A DNA stretch of 64,000 bases from Pseudoips prasinana (GCA_951640165.1 OX621241.1:10483001-10547000); one strand, 5' to 3'. Shown: positions 10,984 to 22,128, numbered from the stretch's first letter. A program made the numbers and translations. Notes: a model not told the origin generated them from the letters alone.

Positions 10984-11302
10984 AGCGAGAAAAAAGCAGT
11001 AAGAAATTACTGTAACGTTGATGTTCCGGTAGCGCTGTTATATAAACGAACAATTTTAGTGCATGGAAACCATGGTCTTTCTGCACCGATTTAAAGGTTG
11101 ACTGGTAGAATTTTTACGGCATTAGGTCCATATAAGTACAATATTTTAGTGCTTAATAAATAATTGGCTAGTGATAACTTATCGCGGGCCTTCCCCGTGG
11201 TCAAGAGATTACTATGGCTAAAATTTCCATTCATCTGAACAGTCATATATTTCTATATCACGTGGTTCTTGTGATTAATTAGAAGATACAGATACTGTGG
11301 CG
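10984..11302. other. No gene recognised
   Basis: Plain AT-rich intergenic DNA. Confidence 0.4.
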
Positions 11303-11420
11303 ATCTCAGACGTCTACCGTACTACGCAGCTACGAGTACGCGGCACTTCGTAATGCTCCGTGGTGCTACGTAGCACAACGCCGCTCTACTAAGTGCTACG
11401 TAGCCCTAATAACAATTGAG
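11303..11420. repeat. CTACGTAG-rich cluster
   Basis: GTGCTACGTAGCAC (a perfect 14-bp palindrome at about 11362-11375), a second GTGCTACGTAGC near 11390, and related CTACGCAGCTACGAGTACG strings lie within 120 bp. This is distinctly GC-richer than its surroundings. Confidence 0.6.
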
Positions 11421-11833
11421 TGTTACGACTATAGTAGCGTCCCTTACTGAAATAATATGATGTTTTCAGTCGCTATTGGTTGCGGCGACTAAGACTTGAG
11501 AATGTGTCGATGTATGTATCGATAAAATTTCTGTGAAACAAGATATCAATAACAAATTAGGATTTGTGTGACCTTTAATTTCTATAAGATTTATTTTCGG
11601 GTAGTGCCAATTATTGTTAGAGAAAAATAAAATGATTTTATTATTATTATTTACATCAAATATCAGTCTTTCACTTTCAAAAACTGTGCTTCCGCCATCA
11701 TGTAAAATTAATTTCAAATTCATTTTGGTGTGTAAAATGTAAAATGAATTTGAATTTTTGAAGCCATTATAAAAATAGCAAATTTAAACTTATTCTGAAT
11801 AATAATCTTACAAAATGATCCAAGTACATTTTT
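11421..11833. other. Unassigned
   Basis: A minus-strand open stretch at 11466-11723 encodes 85 residues with no motif I recognise. The string AAAACTGTGCTTC at 11679 recurs at 12049 beside the tandem array, linking this area to that repeat. Confidence 0.35.
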
Positions 11834-12070
11834 CGAATGCCAGTACATTAATTTTATGAAGTATAAAATTAATGTATTCGCATTGGAAATATGTCTAAAT
11901 GCCTGAATTTCTCAAATGCAAATACATTAATTTTATGATGTATAAAATTGATGTATTCGTATTGATAAAACGTCTAAATGCCTGAATTTCTCGACTGCGA
12001 ATACATCTATTAATTTTATGAGGTATAAAATTAAAGTATTCGCATTCGAAAACTGTGCTTCAATCATCTC
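11834..12070. repeat. Tandem array, 79-bp unit, 3 copies
   Basis: Units start at 11834, 11913 and 11992. Each holds a dyad of the form TACATTAATTTTAT then TATAAAATTAATGTA, followed by GTCTAAATGCCTGAATTTCT in units 1 and 2. The third unit diverges into AAAACTGTGCTTCAATCATC. Confidence 0.85.
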
Positions 12071-12401
12071 GTAACATTATTAAAGTGAAACTTTTTAATA
12101 TTAATCAATATTTTTCATTCATCTATAGTATGTCACAATATGTGGTGACCAATATGGCGTCGTCCATGGCTCGCAAGAGCTGACCGTTTAGTATTTATAT
12201 TCTCACTGATTTATGCAAGTGCTACACGGTATTCGTGGTTTGATCCGTGTAAGAGACAAAGCTCTACTTGCATCGTGGCTTTATAAAATCGTACTAGTAC
12301 AACGATTTTATTATTCGGAACATGTTTTGATAGATTTTAAAAAGCACGCGTGATATAGGTACGGGCTGAATCCTGTCTATTATAAATATTAAAAAAAAAC
12401 T
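12071..12401. other. No gene recognised
   Basis: AT-rich intergenic DNA. Confidence 0.4.
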
Positions 12402-12448
12402 AACAACTACTTACCTCATAGTTCTAGACTATGACGTTAGTAGTTGTT
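12402..12448. repeat. Imperfect 20-bp-arm hairpin
   Basis: AACAACTACTTACCTCATAG (12402-12421) pairs with 12429-12448 with about three mismatches. Confidence 0.7.
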
Positions 12449-12761
12449 ATCTTCTACTTAAAACATAATAACAACAATCTTCAAAATAAATCTATAATCC
12501 ACTATCTTTTAATCTTATTCCACGTTGCTAACTTCAATTACATTATTCTTTAAGACCGAGTTTCCTAAATCTGAGATTAGTGGATGATGGATTGATTCGC
12601 ACAGGGAAATAAATCTTTTTAACAAAAATATTGACCCATTGACCCTCTTTTGTAATGGCTTAGCAAAGTGATGATAAATGGGACATTCATTTAAAATAAT
12701 ATAATCGGCTGGAAATGCTGAAATACTCACCTTTTATGTTCAGATCTTTTTTTATTTAGTA

Positions 12762-12844
12762 CACGAAAGTTTTACTGATAACAAACTGTAAAACTTACTA
12801 AATAAAAGTAAGTTTTACAGTTTGTTATCAGTAAAACTTTTGTG
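12762..12844. repeat. 38-bp-arm hairpin
   Basis: Arms 12762-12799 and 12807-12844 pair with a single mismatch; the loop is AAATAAA. The arm begins CACGAAAGTTTTACTGATAA. The rest of 12449-12761 is AT-rich without a recognised gene. Confidence 0.95.
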
Positions 12845-13202
12845 AAAATAACGTATGTTACTGTCTACGACGCCCTCAACTGAAAGCGGGCTGATATAAC
12901 TTTTTTTTTTTTATAAAGCTGAAACTTTTTAAATTTATTTATTAAATACATTTAAAAGATACATAACCTTATTTAAAAGATACATAAACTTATCCTACTT
13001 AAATATTATGATAATCCGTGATAGGAACATATAGGATTTGAGATATCTCAAAAATATTTTTATTTATCACGTTTTCAAAAACAAAGCTTTAATTGATGGG
13101 GTAGAGAAGAGTTAGCTACAACAAATATTGCTATAATAAATATACCGTTAACAAATAACATTTATGTTTCTCCGAATAATCTCTATCCATTTTATTTATA
13201 AT
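12845..13202. other. No gene recognised
   Basis: AT-rich. AAAAGATACATAA is locally duplicated near 12953-12985. Confidence 0.4.
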
Positions 13203-13450
13203 AATATCCTGGGACCTTATTCACTCACGGCCATCTAATTACAAATTAAACAGAGCTTATACTATGAAAATCAGATAGCTGATATAATACCTATACTACT
13301 TTTCTTTGGTATATACATACTTATATAGATAATTACACTCAGACATAGGAAAAGTAGCCATGTTCATGCACACAAATATCTGTCCTTGTTGGGAATTGAA
13401 CCCACGAGCTCCGGCGTGAAAAGCGAGCATTTTCCACAGCGTCAACACAG
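13203..13450 (-). repeat. SINE-C copy
   Basis: Full-length in reverse: the tail at 13203-13260 (ATCCTGGGACCTTATTCACT), the middle TTCATGCACACAAATATCTG, and the head with a box-B-like GGTTCAATTCC near 13393-13403. The head is more diverged than in the 38018 copy. Confidence 0.8.
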
Positions 13451-13544
13451 GCCCAAGTCAATCATTTCAATAACTTTCTCTTAAACAATCGTTGTGTCGT
13501 TGACAAGAACTAACTTACAGAGATCAGTAACAGAACATGACAAG

Positions 13545-13725
13545 TGCTTCTAGCACGAGTTCCTACAGTTTACTTACTCGATCACACGTACAGTTTCGTC
13601 CCATACATTGAGCACCAGAGTTTTAGTTCTTAATAGTTTCCGCGAGAGGCGCTGGTGCTCAATGTATGGGAGGAAACTGTACGTGTGATCGAGTAAGTAA
13701 ACTGCAGGAACTCGTGCTAGAGGCA
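13545..13725. repeat. 73-bp-arm hairpin
   Basis: Arms 13545-13617 and 13653-13725 pair with about three mismatches around a 35-base loop. The right arm is continuous with unassigned sequence through about 13851 (open on the plus strand from 13666, 61 residues, no motif), so the left arm may be an inverted duplication of part of a longer unit. Confidence 0.9.
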
Positions 13726-14824
13726 TACGGAGAGAAGGACAGTAATAGACTCCAAGCAAAAGGTTTGTATGGTGAAGATGCACTTCCAGGAAGAGGGGCT
13801 CACCTGTTAGCGAATACTTCAATTATAAGTAATGGAATGGAATCTTGTTAAAAGGTTTAGAACTCTATAAACTTTGTTCGAACGTTGTCTACTTCTGTCA
13901 TTTGTTCCTAACTTGAGATAAAAACTTCTTCCAACAAAGTTTTTCCCCCTGAGACACCGCTTTACCATAAACTTTGTAAAAACCCGTGTTATACGCTTGG
14001 CGCTGCAACTGAAATAACTGCGGTATAAAATTTGAAAGTTGTACAACTTTTAATCTAAAGTTGTGTTGGATTTTGTTATGACAGTAAAATATGCGGGCTT
14101 TAACAGGGGAGCGGTGTGGGGTTTACAATGGTTTGATTAATTACAACACGAGATAAATTTCTATTTAATTTTGTTTTTGAGTGGCATTTTTTGTGTTTTT
14201 TAGATGTTTCGCCAAAATGGAGCACCATTACTGACATTTTGCTGTCTGTTTGTTTATCCGTATGGCATGGGTATTTATGGTCAGGACCAACCTACCACAA
14301 AAAAATATAATAATACTGGAGGCGGGTCGTAACAACCCAATTGTCCAATAGTGCTTCCAGAGCTACCAGTCTCCATAGTGCGACTTGTGGCGAGCTGATA
14401 GGGAGTAGTAATTCCAAGAGACACACACATATAGGTCAGAACAGCGATATAACCCTGCGTTTGCGCATATCTTAACCAGTTAGCCAGAAGGGACGCGAAA
14501 AAAATATACTGCAGGTTGCAGGTGTAAAATAGCAAAATCTCAGGGGTTTTGATTCTATAAGGTTCTTGTATCTAGCAGACTTGACTTTTAGCAACTTTAG
14601 CTACTTGGTACCCAGTGGCGGACTCATCGTATTTAAATAGAGGGCCCAAAACTCATGTTCTGCTAGATAGTTAAAAATTCAACGTCTACAAAAATTGGAT
14701 TTGTGGGAGATTTTCGGGGCAGATAATGGCTAATCACAATTCATTATTCGGTTATTCAGGTCCATTTACATAATCCCCTTCAAGTCGCTTCCTTCATGGT
14801 TATAGTTCGGCACTGTCGGTTGAT
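13726..14824. other. Unassigned, no gene recognised
   Basis: Several short open stretches on the minus strand (13819-14046 and 14281-14535) have no recognisable motif. No repeat family of this window matches. Confidence 0.4.
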
Positions 14825-14961
14825 GTACAGACGCCCGCACATCAGCTACCCCAATTTGCGAATTTCTTTTGTAGATTTTCAACTTTATCACATAAGCATA
14901 AGGTTCTTTTAAATGGGGAAATTTGACAGATTGGGGTAGCTTGATGTGCTGGCATCTGTAC
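14825..14961. mobile_element. MITE-2 copy 2
   Basis: GTACAGACGCCCGCACATCA is mirrored by TGATGTGCTGGCATCTGTAC. The core GCATAAGGTTC is the reverse of copies 1, 3 and 6. Confidence 0.85.
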
Positions 14962-15252
14962 CTTAACGACAAGGGATAGTCCCCTACAGGTGAGGCCATT
15001 GTACTTTTCTATAGTTACCAAAGCCCTTTTCAAAGTTGATTTCAGCATTGCTTTTCAAATGACCAAGCAAGAAATAGTAATAACAATAAATGAAAAAGAA
15101 AGAAAATGTACTATCATAATATAAAGTAGCTTTGCTGTACGGCTTAAGGTGAGATGGGAACTTAAGAACTATATATGGTTCACACATATATTTGTACCGT
15201 GCGGGGATTGAATCCAATACACAAGGGCAATAACGTAATAGCGAGGTAACTT
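14962..15252. other. Degenerate SINE-like patch
   Basis: GGGGATTGAATCCAATAC near 15202 could be a decayed reverse box B. The upstream part is unassigned. Confidence 0.3.
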
Positions 15253-15299
15253 TGACATGATGAATTTGGCAACAAATTGTTGCCAAATTCATCATGTCA
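15253..15299. repeat. Perfect 22-bp-arm hairpin
   Basis: TGACATGATGAATTTGGCAA (from 15253, arm to 15274) pairs exactly with 15278-15299; the loop is AAT. It directly abuts an Rpt-3 copy. Confidence 0.95.
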
Positions 15300-15304
15300 G
15301 GCAA

Positions 15305-15530
15305 AGTACGTGCACTGCTGCACTAACGCCTCGCCAAAGACATGCCATAATCGCGACGCTTGGCAGACGGGTTGGCGATCGCAGTTTGCTGGTCACCGTT
15401 CACAGAAAAACGCTGCTGTCCGTTCTCTGGTAGAAATAGAAATCCTTGGACGATTTCTACGCCCCCTACGGGATGAGATGGGGTGATGATATTCTATGCC
15501 GTCACCACACAAATTACAAATTGTAAAGCT
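15305..15530 (+). repeat. Rpt-3 copy
   Basis: It contains GCACTGCTGCACTAACGCCT, CTTGGCAGACGGGTTGGCGA and CCCTACGGGATGAGATGGGG. It aligns with 32407-32640, 45100-45340 and 49068-49300. It is a non-coding dispersed repeat, possibly the 3' part of a LINE. Confidence 0.75.
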
Positions 15531-16753
15531 TCGGCATTACAGGAATCTATTTTCCTATTGCGGGCGTTGTCTTTTTAACAAAAATAGAACTACCTCATTG
15601 CGAAAGTGCAAAATCTATTTCTGAATTCCACGCTAGCATTATCCATAAGATAGTTCAAAAAGATACGTATGTACATTTAACATTACAAGCACTCGCGCAA
15701 AAGTTCCAGTATTTTAATTGACTTATGATGTTTAACCCAGATACACTCTCAGAATCTGGAAAAATCGAGCTCGTTTAACACCGCAAAACCACCGCACCGC
15801 GGTAAAAGCGGTGGAACTTCTCATTGTTATATCTTAACCCAAAAGCCTTAGCGAGCGGAAATAACATACCTATGTTTTATCTTCGTACTTATTTTTTTAG
15901 TGGTTCATATTCTCTATATGTGTACCAAATATTTTCTCGGGTAAATCCTTGAGTGATATCGTTAGACTATATGAGAGAGGGTTGCACAAAATGGCGTCAG
16001 TTAGTTTCCTGGGTCAGTAGTTGGATCCCGGTGGGCTTATAATCTAAGCTTTCGTTATCATCGACTAACCGCCTAAATCCGTGTTTGGGGAGACCTCCCT
16101 ACAAAGGTTTTCATTATCAGTAGTTTGTATGTATAGTTAGGTAAACTCTTGAACTCCTATCGTGAGGGAAAAGTCTATTTCATTCATTAATGATTTTGTA
16201 CAACCAATTAGAGTGAATTTGAATCCTGCAAATGTTATCTCATATTCTTAAATATATTTTCCAATTACGATAACATCTCCGGAATTGGGGCTTCGGCTGC
16301 GAAAAATGGAACTTTGGGCTAGATTCATCGCAATTAAAGTTACCTTTCGATGAGGCCTATTCCTGACTATGGTTTCTCAGTAATATCACCGATGTGAGAA
16401 ACGAAAACACAATCGATTAGTATGTCGTAATCAGACTTATCAAACAGTGACTTGAATTCGGTATTTGTGAATTGGGAGGCTTCGTGGTTTTCGTGAGTTA
16501 CGGCACGTAGATTTCAATAATCCACAGATAGGAGTTTTCAGCTGCGTAAAATGGATTTAGCTGAATTAAATGTCTGGGAATACGCGTTTTCATGAGTTAT
16601 ACGGAAAATGCGCGCTGAAGTCGTTCATAATATACACCTAAACAGTTTATTTAATTCAGTTTCTTAAAGCTTTAATGCTTATTTGCTTTAAACTACCCTA
16701 TGGAAGAAGACGCTCATGACTAGGTGCCCTTCATCACCATCGCCGTCATCATA
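15531..16753. other. 1.2-kb intergenic
   Basis: No recognised gene or repeat. Confidence 0.45.
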
Positions 16754-16822
16754 TCAGCCGAAAGGCGTCCACTGCTGGACAAACGCCTCCCCCAGGGATT
16801 TCCACAATGCCTGGTCTTGTGC
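16754..16822 (-). pseudogene. RTE-type LINE, C-terminal end of RT ORF
   Basis: The minus strand reads ALWKSLGEAFVQQWTPFG and then stop (reverse of TCA at 16754-16756). FVQQWTSFG-stop is, as I recall, the C-terminus of insect RTE-clade retrotransposon ORFs. Similar ends lie at 17218, 31652, 37590 and 57753. Only the last two dozen codons remain. Confidence 0.65.
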
Positions 16823-16867
16823 TGCCAAAGTGCCCTTACTGGTCCGTAAATAATTGGTGAGCATCAA

Positions 16868-16972
16868 GGCCGTCGGGACCGGTTCTGGTAATTAGACTGC
16901 AGTCATTATAATCAGAAGCCGCCTGGGCGGCTTCAATAATTCTGATACTGGAGTAACCATTTGCATAATCGA
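16868..16972 (+). repeat. SINE-5S 3' fragment
   Basis: GTCGGGACCGGTTCTGGTAA, then CCGCCTGGGCGGCTTCAATA and TCTGATACTGGAGTAACCAT, match the body and tail of the copy at 32808-33070. The 5S head is missing. Confidence 0.65.
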
Positions 16973-17035
16973 TAAAAAAGAAAAATAATGTAGTTAATGA
17001 AATGTAGAAATAACTTGTATATTCTATATATACTA

Positions 17036-17218
17036 CTAACCGACGGCCGTTTGGGCAGAAAGGTTCTCGAGTTGCGACCACGAACCGGAAGACGTAGCGT
17101 GGGCAGGTCCCCTACAAGATGGACTGTAAACTGCTGGAAGCGCGAATAGCCCAAGACCGGCAATTGTGGAGATCTTTGGGGGAGGTCTTTGTCCAGCAGT
17201 GGACGTCTTTCAGCTGAT
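17036..17218 (+). pseudogene. RTE-type LINE, C-terminal fragment
   Basis: Frame 1 (17036-17125) reads LTDGRLGRKVLELRPRTG, then RRSVGRSPTRWT, a recognisable RTE-clade C-terminal stretch. A different frame from 17149 reads AQDRQLWRSLGEVFVQQW and ends in TGA at 17216-17218. The two parts are out of frame with each other, and the remainder of the RT is absent, so this is a truncated, frameshifted copy. Confidence 0.75.
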
Positions 17219-17842
17219 ATGATGTTAACTATATATACAAGTATATACCTAACAAGTTCAAGTATATGTAATATCAAAGTGCCGAATAAAATTTATTACT
17301 TTATGCTTTCATTATCAAGTTACTTAAATTTAGCACTTAATTTAATGTTCGAATTCTATTTTAAGATTAGGATGAGCGCTATTTCTAAGAATATTTTTTC
17401 ACTGGAATGGAAATGGAAGAAAATCTGAGGGTATTAGATTCTTTTTCGTTACGCAAATTGGTGAAATCATTTTGAGAGATGTAATTTGATAGTCAACGAT
17501 TTTGGTTTGTTATCGCAGTAAATTATACTAAAGGGCTAGGAAAATATATTTTACGGAGGTGAGTAAGATTTTAGTTCTATGTTCAATCTCAAACATAGTA
17601 ACTATATTATAATAAAATTTCAGTAATAATGATAATTACTTGACGCTTTTTAAATATACTGGAAGTTTTCAAGAAAACTAACAGTAAAATTTACTATGTG
17701 TTGCTTTTTTAAATATCATTATCATTATAAAATGTTTTGGGAGTGTTGTCGTAATTTTACAGTTAAGTAATGAGTACAAACAAACAACAAAGTCCTTTCT
17801 ATTAATATGCAACTGCCTTTTCTTCACTGCTGGTTCATTCAA
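17219..17842. other. AT-rich intergenic
   Basis: No gene or repeat recognised. Confidence 0.4.
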
Positions 17843-17966
17843 CGCTTGCTTGGAAGAGATCGCACTTTACGATAAGGCCGCCATTTGTACAATCTTGTTA
17901 TACAACTTAAACATGTTCATAGTTATTTGTATATTATTTTTTTGTGTACAATAAAGAGTTACGTAC
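17843..17966 (+). repeat. LINE 3' tail T1
   Basis: GGAAGAGATCGCACTTTACG, then ATAAGGCCGCC and ACAATAAAGAGTT, form a block also seen at 25841-25980 and 29972-30062, and as an inverted pair at 44222-44400. The AATAAA before the end fits a retrotransposon 3' UTR. Confidence 0.65.
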
Positions 17967-18095
17967 TTACTTAGTACAATGTTGTTTACCGCCTATTGTA
18001 CAAGATTGTGGATTATGTTCTAAGTGTCTTTGTAGGTAACTCAGGCGTGAAAAAATTATTATTTCACCAAACTTGATTACACTAATAAATAAATA

Positions 18096-18172
18096 TCCGG
18101 GACACACAGCACACAGCGCCATCTATCCCAAACTAAGCAAAGATTGTACTATGTATACTAGACAACGGATAT
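18096..18172 (-). repeat. SINE-F tail fragment
   Basis: GGGACACACAGCACACAGCG followed by CAAACTAAGCAAAGATTGTA resembles the 3' part of the SINE-A/F group in reverse (compare 55195-55260). Confidence 0.55.
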
Positions 18173-18329
18173 TCTTAATTAAACATTTTTTTTTTAAATT
18201 TATACAAACACAACATAAACATGTTGTTTTTTTTAAATTTATTAAATAAATAAAATAAAAATAAAATCTTTTTATTTCAGCCACTTGGCCCATAATATTG
18301 TTAGTAAATTACATCTTAAGAATTTTTAA

Positions 18330-18570
18330 ATAATAAATAATAAAAATCTTTATTGTCTCGAATTATTAACAATTTATACAAAATTGAGACATCCCCAGTA
18401 AGTAATGTAATACTTGTGTAGGGGCTGCCTCGCTTCTTACCGACGCGACGGTTACACAATAATAATCTAAAATTAAATTTTGACAAAGTAATAACATGTT
18501 ATTTGAACTAAAATAAAGGAAAATAAAAACAAAAAAATAAAAACCTACTACTTAATTTTTGTGTATGAGT

Positions 18571-18616
<46 letters not shown>

Positions 18617-18765
18617 TGTGTGTGTGTATGTAGTGTGTGCGTGTGTGTGTATGTGTGTGTGTGTTTGTGTGAATCCTTCTGTGTGTTTTAACATTAATAA
18701 CATTATATTTGTTTGTTGTGTTGTATATAGGTAAGTATGAGTTTATATATAGGTAAGATTTTGTT
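18330..18765 (-). other. 3' UTR and tail of the 18.3-23.2 kb LINE
   Basis: Downstream of ORF2 on the minus strand is a CA microsatellite and then unique 3' UTR. A polyadenylation signal AATAAA (reverse of 18349-18354) is followed by a T/A-rich tail near 18330-18345. A second, unrelated A-rich retro-tail appears at about 18240-18290. Confidence 0.6.
18572..18672. repeat. (TG/CA)n microsatellite
   Basis: Interrupted TG dinucleotide run of about 100 bp within the LINE 3' UTR. The HTHTH peptide it can encode on the minus strand is an artefact. Confidence 0.95.
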
Positions 18766-21698
18766 TTAAGTAGGTCTAAGGAAAAGCAATTCGGTTTCAT
18801 CATAAGTAAGAGATTTTAGCCACTCTGTTATCTCCCTTTTGCATTCATGCATGACTTTGGGATGAAACTTTAGCTTCGCATTTATTTTATTGTAGATATA
18901 GGATATCTGAGCCAGATACTGACGACCTGCAAAAGATGTTTGTACCTTGTGTGATTTGGCTACTATATCGTTTCGTCTTTTATCTTGGATATTTGGGTTG
19001 AATGGTATTGATTTGTGTAGGTATAGGATAGCCTGTAATATGTATAGCTTTCGGACTGTTAACAAACCACTGTCTTTATATAGTTCGTTTGTTGGATGTC
19101 TGAATGGTTTAAAGTGCATTACCTTTATCAAAGAACGTTGAGCTCTTTCCAGTTCAAGGAATTTAGTTTTGGTAGCTCCTCCCCATACAATACGTAATTA
19201 CTGATTGAGCCAGAGCATAATAAATCCTGTTTATTAATTGTGAAGACATAACGTATCGCAAAGTTTTGAAGATAAACATTAGTTTTCTTATACGGTTCAT
19301 AGTTGCTTCAATATGAGGATGCCATGATAAACACTCGTCAACAATAACACCAAGATACCTAGTAGAGCTCATTCGTTTAATACTTTGGCAGTTACAATTT
19401 GGGACAAATTGATTGTGTTGTGTGGCGCATTTGTGAATAAAGATGTTATAATTTGTATCTGGTTTTGTTCGTATGCTGGGCGAAAAACATATGTAGTTTG
19501 TTTTTGATATGTTGAGGGTCAACAAGTTTTCTTTAAGCCAAAATGCTATTTCAGCTAGGCCATTCTCAGCAGAACGGCGGACTTCCTCCCAAGTGTCTCC
19601 TGAATAGACTACAGCCGTATCGTCTGCATAGGCGAAAATCTTTCCACCATTACTTTGAAGGTCACAAAGCCCGTTTATATACACTAAAAATAATGTTGGG
19701 CCCAGTACGCTCCCTTGAGGGACACCAAAAATTACGGTTTCTTCATCACTATGGTGGTTATCGATTTTAACTAGCTGCTTTCTATCCTGAAGGTAACTCT
19801 CAAAGAGCGAAAGAGCAGTACCTCTTATACCTATTTTCTCGAGCCTTCGTACAAGGATAGGTACAGAGACGGTGTCAAAAGCTTTTTTGAGGTCAAGAAA
19901 TACTGTAAGACACTTATGTCCTCCATCAACCCCACCAACAATCTCAGAAATCATAGCTGTAATAGCATCTTGAGTAGAACGACCTTGTCTAAAACCATAC
20001 TGCGAGTCAGAAAGAAAATTGTATTTATGTAAATAATTTATTAGCCTTCTATTTAGTATTTTTTCAATAATTTTAGAAATTGCTGGTAAGACAGATATAG
20101 GACGGTAGTTATTAACATCGTTCTTGTCCCCATCCTTGTGTACAGGAGTAATTAACGAACGCTTAAGGGTTTTGGGAAAAATTCCTGTATTAAAGCAAAC
20201 ATTGATGAGTTGGCATATAAGGGGATTTAATGGGTATACCATCCCAGCCTGACGCACTGCCTGAATCAAGAGCCATTAAGATGCGATCAACCTCCGACGG
20301 GTCCGTGTCCAGTAGCACAATAGAAGATACCTGAGAGTGAGTGTCAGTGTTAATAAATGATCGATAATATGGCCCAATCTCATTTGTGATTTCTTCTGCC
20401 AAAGATTTACCTATAGTGACAAAAAACTGATTTACTCTGTTTAATGAATCAAGAGGATTATGCGTGATGTGTAGAAGATATTTATTGGATGAGTTTGGTT
20501 TTTTGAAGTGAACAATATTATTTATATTGTACCAGAGATTTTTTGGTGATTTTAAGGAGTCTTCAATTTGGTTTTTGTGATATTGTCTTTTAAGTTTTTT
20601 TATTAAATTTGAACAAAATGTGCGGAAGCGTTTAAAAGTTATACTGAGTATAATATTGTAAGGGTCTTTTTTTGACCTTAGTTGTAACTTATTTCGATGT
20701 CTGATACATCTCAATGCACCTGCATTAATCCAGGGCTTTAAAATACGCCTTGAGCTGGAGACCGAAATAATCTTAGTGTTTAGATGGAGGGACAGCTTAA
20801 TCATATCTATCAATTTGTTAGCAAAAATGTTAGGGTCTTTGTACATGTTAAAACAGGATATGTCTGTATTAATAAGGTATGTATATGCATTTTCAAAGTT
20901 TATTACAGTTTTAGTTTTTACGTGGGTATTTCTATTGTGTAAATGGGTTATATTTACCAATACCATTAAGTGGTCAGTGACTGATGTGTTTAATACCGCA
21001 GCCGAGGCCGAGTTCAGAGGTGTTTCCAGCTTTAGAAGGACGTGATCAAGGCAGCTGTCATTTCTAGTGGGCAGGCAATGTCCCGGGAGAAGGCCATGGG
21101 TTGATGACATGTTCAAGTAAGTTAATCTGTTTACTCGTGATTGTGACGTTTCGGATGGTTTTTCAAGTATATTTATATTTATGTCACCTGTAATAATAAT
21201 ATTTTTATGTTTGGTAATAGTTTGTAGATGATAGTCCAAAGAATGTGTGAAGATTTCTGTCGATGTATTAGAAGGAGATCTGTAAATACCTATAATGGTG
21301 ATGTTTGAGATAACTATTTGTAAAGCAGATGCTTGTACTAAATTAATTTCAGTTACTTGTGATAATTGGTTATTCTTTATATATACTACCACCCCATCGT
21401 TTTGATTCAGTTGTCTCGTTGTAAAGAATGAGGTATAGTTATTTAATTGTGGCAAAGGCTTTTCGGCATTCAGTCTACATTCGGTAAGAATTAATATATC
21501 CACTTCTAAGGATAACTGAGACAGGGTTATCAGGAAGTCATCGAAATTGCCATAAATACTTCTTATGCTTTGAGTTAAGACTGTTAAGTTACATAAGTCG
21601 GTAGTAAAAAATTCTGATACCTGATCCACTTCTAGAAAAGCACAGTTTGCTATTTCAGCTTTTTCCAATTTATGTAAAGTACGTATGTTGCTATTCAT
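18766..21698 (-). pseudogene. LINE ORF2: endonuclease-reverse transcriptase, two frame breaks
   Basis: This would nick target DNA and reverse-transcribe the element RNA. Segment 1 (21698-20190) is an endonuclease/exonuclease/phosphatase domain with VDILILTECRL, GDININ and SCLDHVL. Segment 2 (to 19163) is the RT domain with NNYRPISVLPAISKIIEK, FLDLKKAFDT, GVPQGSVLGP and the catalytic FAYADDT box (about 19611-19636). Segment 3 (about 19190-18766) is the C-terminal region, ending LFLRPT-stop. Segment 1 changes frame near 20215-20230, probably with a small deletion between the GWDGIP motif and PLICQLINVCF. A second shift lies near 19190. Together they make about 970 codons, usual for such ORFs. 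No RNase H domain is visible. The motif style points to the CR1/L2/Daphne-Crack part of the jockey superfamily; this clade is inferred. Coding is otherwise well preserved, so inactivation looks recent. Confidence 0.88.
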
Positions 21699-22128
21699 GT
21701 ATAATAGAAGATAAGTGAATAATGTTTTTCTCGTTTGTAATATAAGAAAACACCAACAAATAACAATATATCAGTAAGTTGTGTTCATACCTATTTATAG
21801 TTTTTACTCGTATACAATGAGTTAATCGAGTTATCCGTAATTTGAACCCTCTTGTGAATAATAGTGAATGTGAGTTTTTTGTGTGAATCAACTGAGTTTT
21901 TTGTGTAAGAAAGTGTAGGTATAAGTTGTTGTTGTGGTTGAGTATGAAAAGTAAAAAATGTATTATGTATGTTACAGTAAGTTCGGCTAGCATTATATGG
22001 AAGTGAAAATATTCTATAAGCATAATTCGTAGCTTATCTTTTACGTAGGCACAATAAAATGGACTTATAATGTATGACCTAGTTAACAGTATTAAATCTA
22101 CTAAAGTAATATTTGGGTATCGCAGTAG
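21699..22128 (-). other. Spacer between LINE ORF1 and ORF2
   Basis: About 430 bp of AT-rich sequence. It is open in places, but the predicted peptides have no conserved motif. It is long for an ORF1-ORF2 gap, so the original ORF2 start may lie further upstream behind a decayed frame. Confidence 0.5.

Noticed and set aside
11834..12070. CRISPR array
   Set aside because: Units are directly adjacent 79-bp tandem repeats without unique spacers, and the context is eukaryotic.
18552..18803. HTHTH-rich minus-strand ORF
   Set aside because: Translation of a CA microsatellite in the LINE 3' UTR.
21691..22023. 110-codon minus-strand ORF between LINE ORF1 and ORF2
   Set aside because: AT-rich, hydrophobic, low-complexity peptide in the spacer with no conserved motif.
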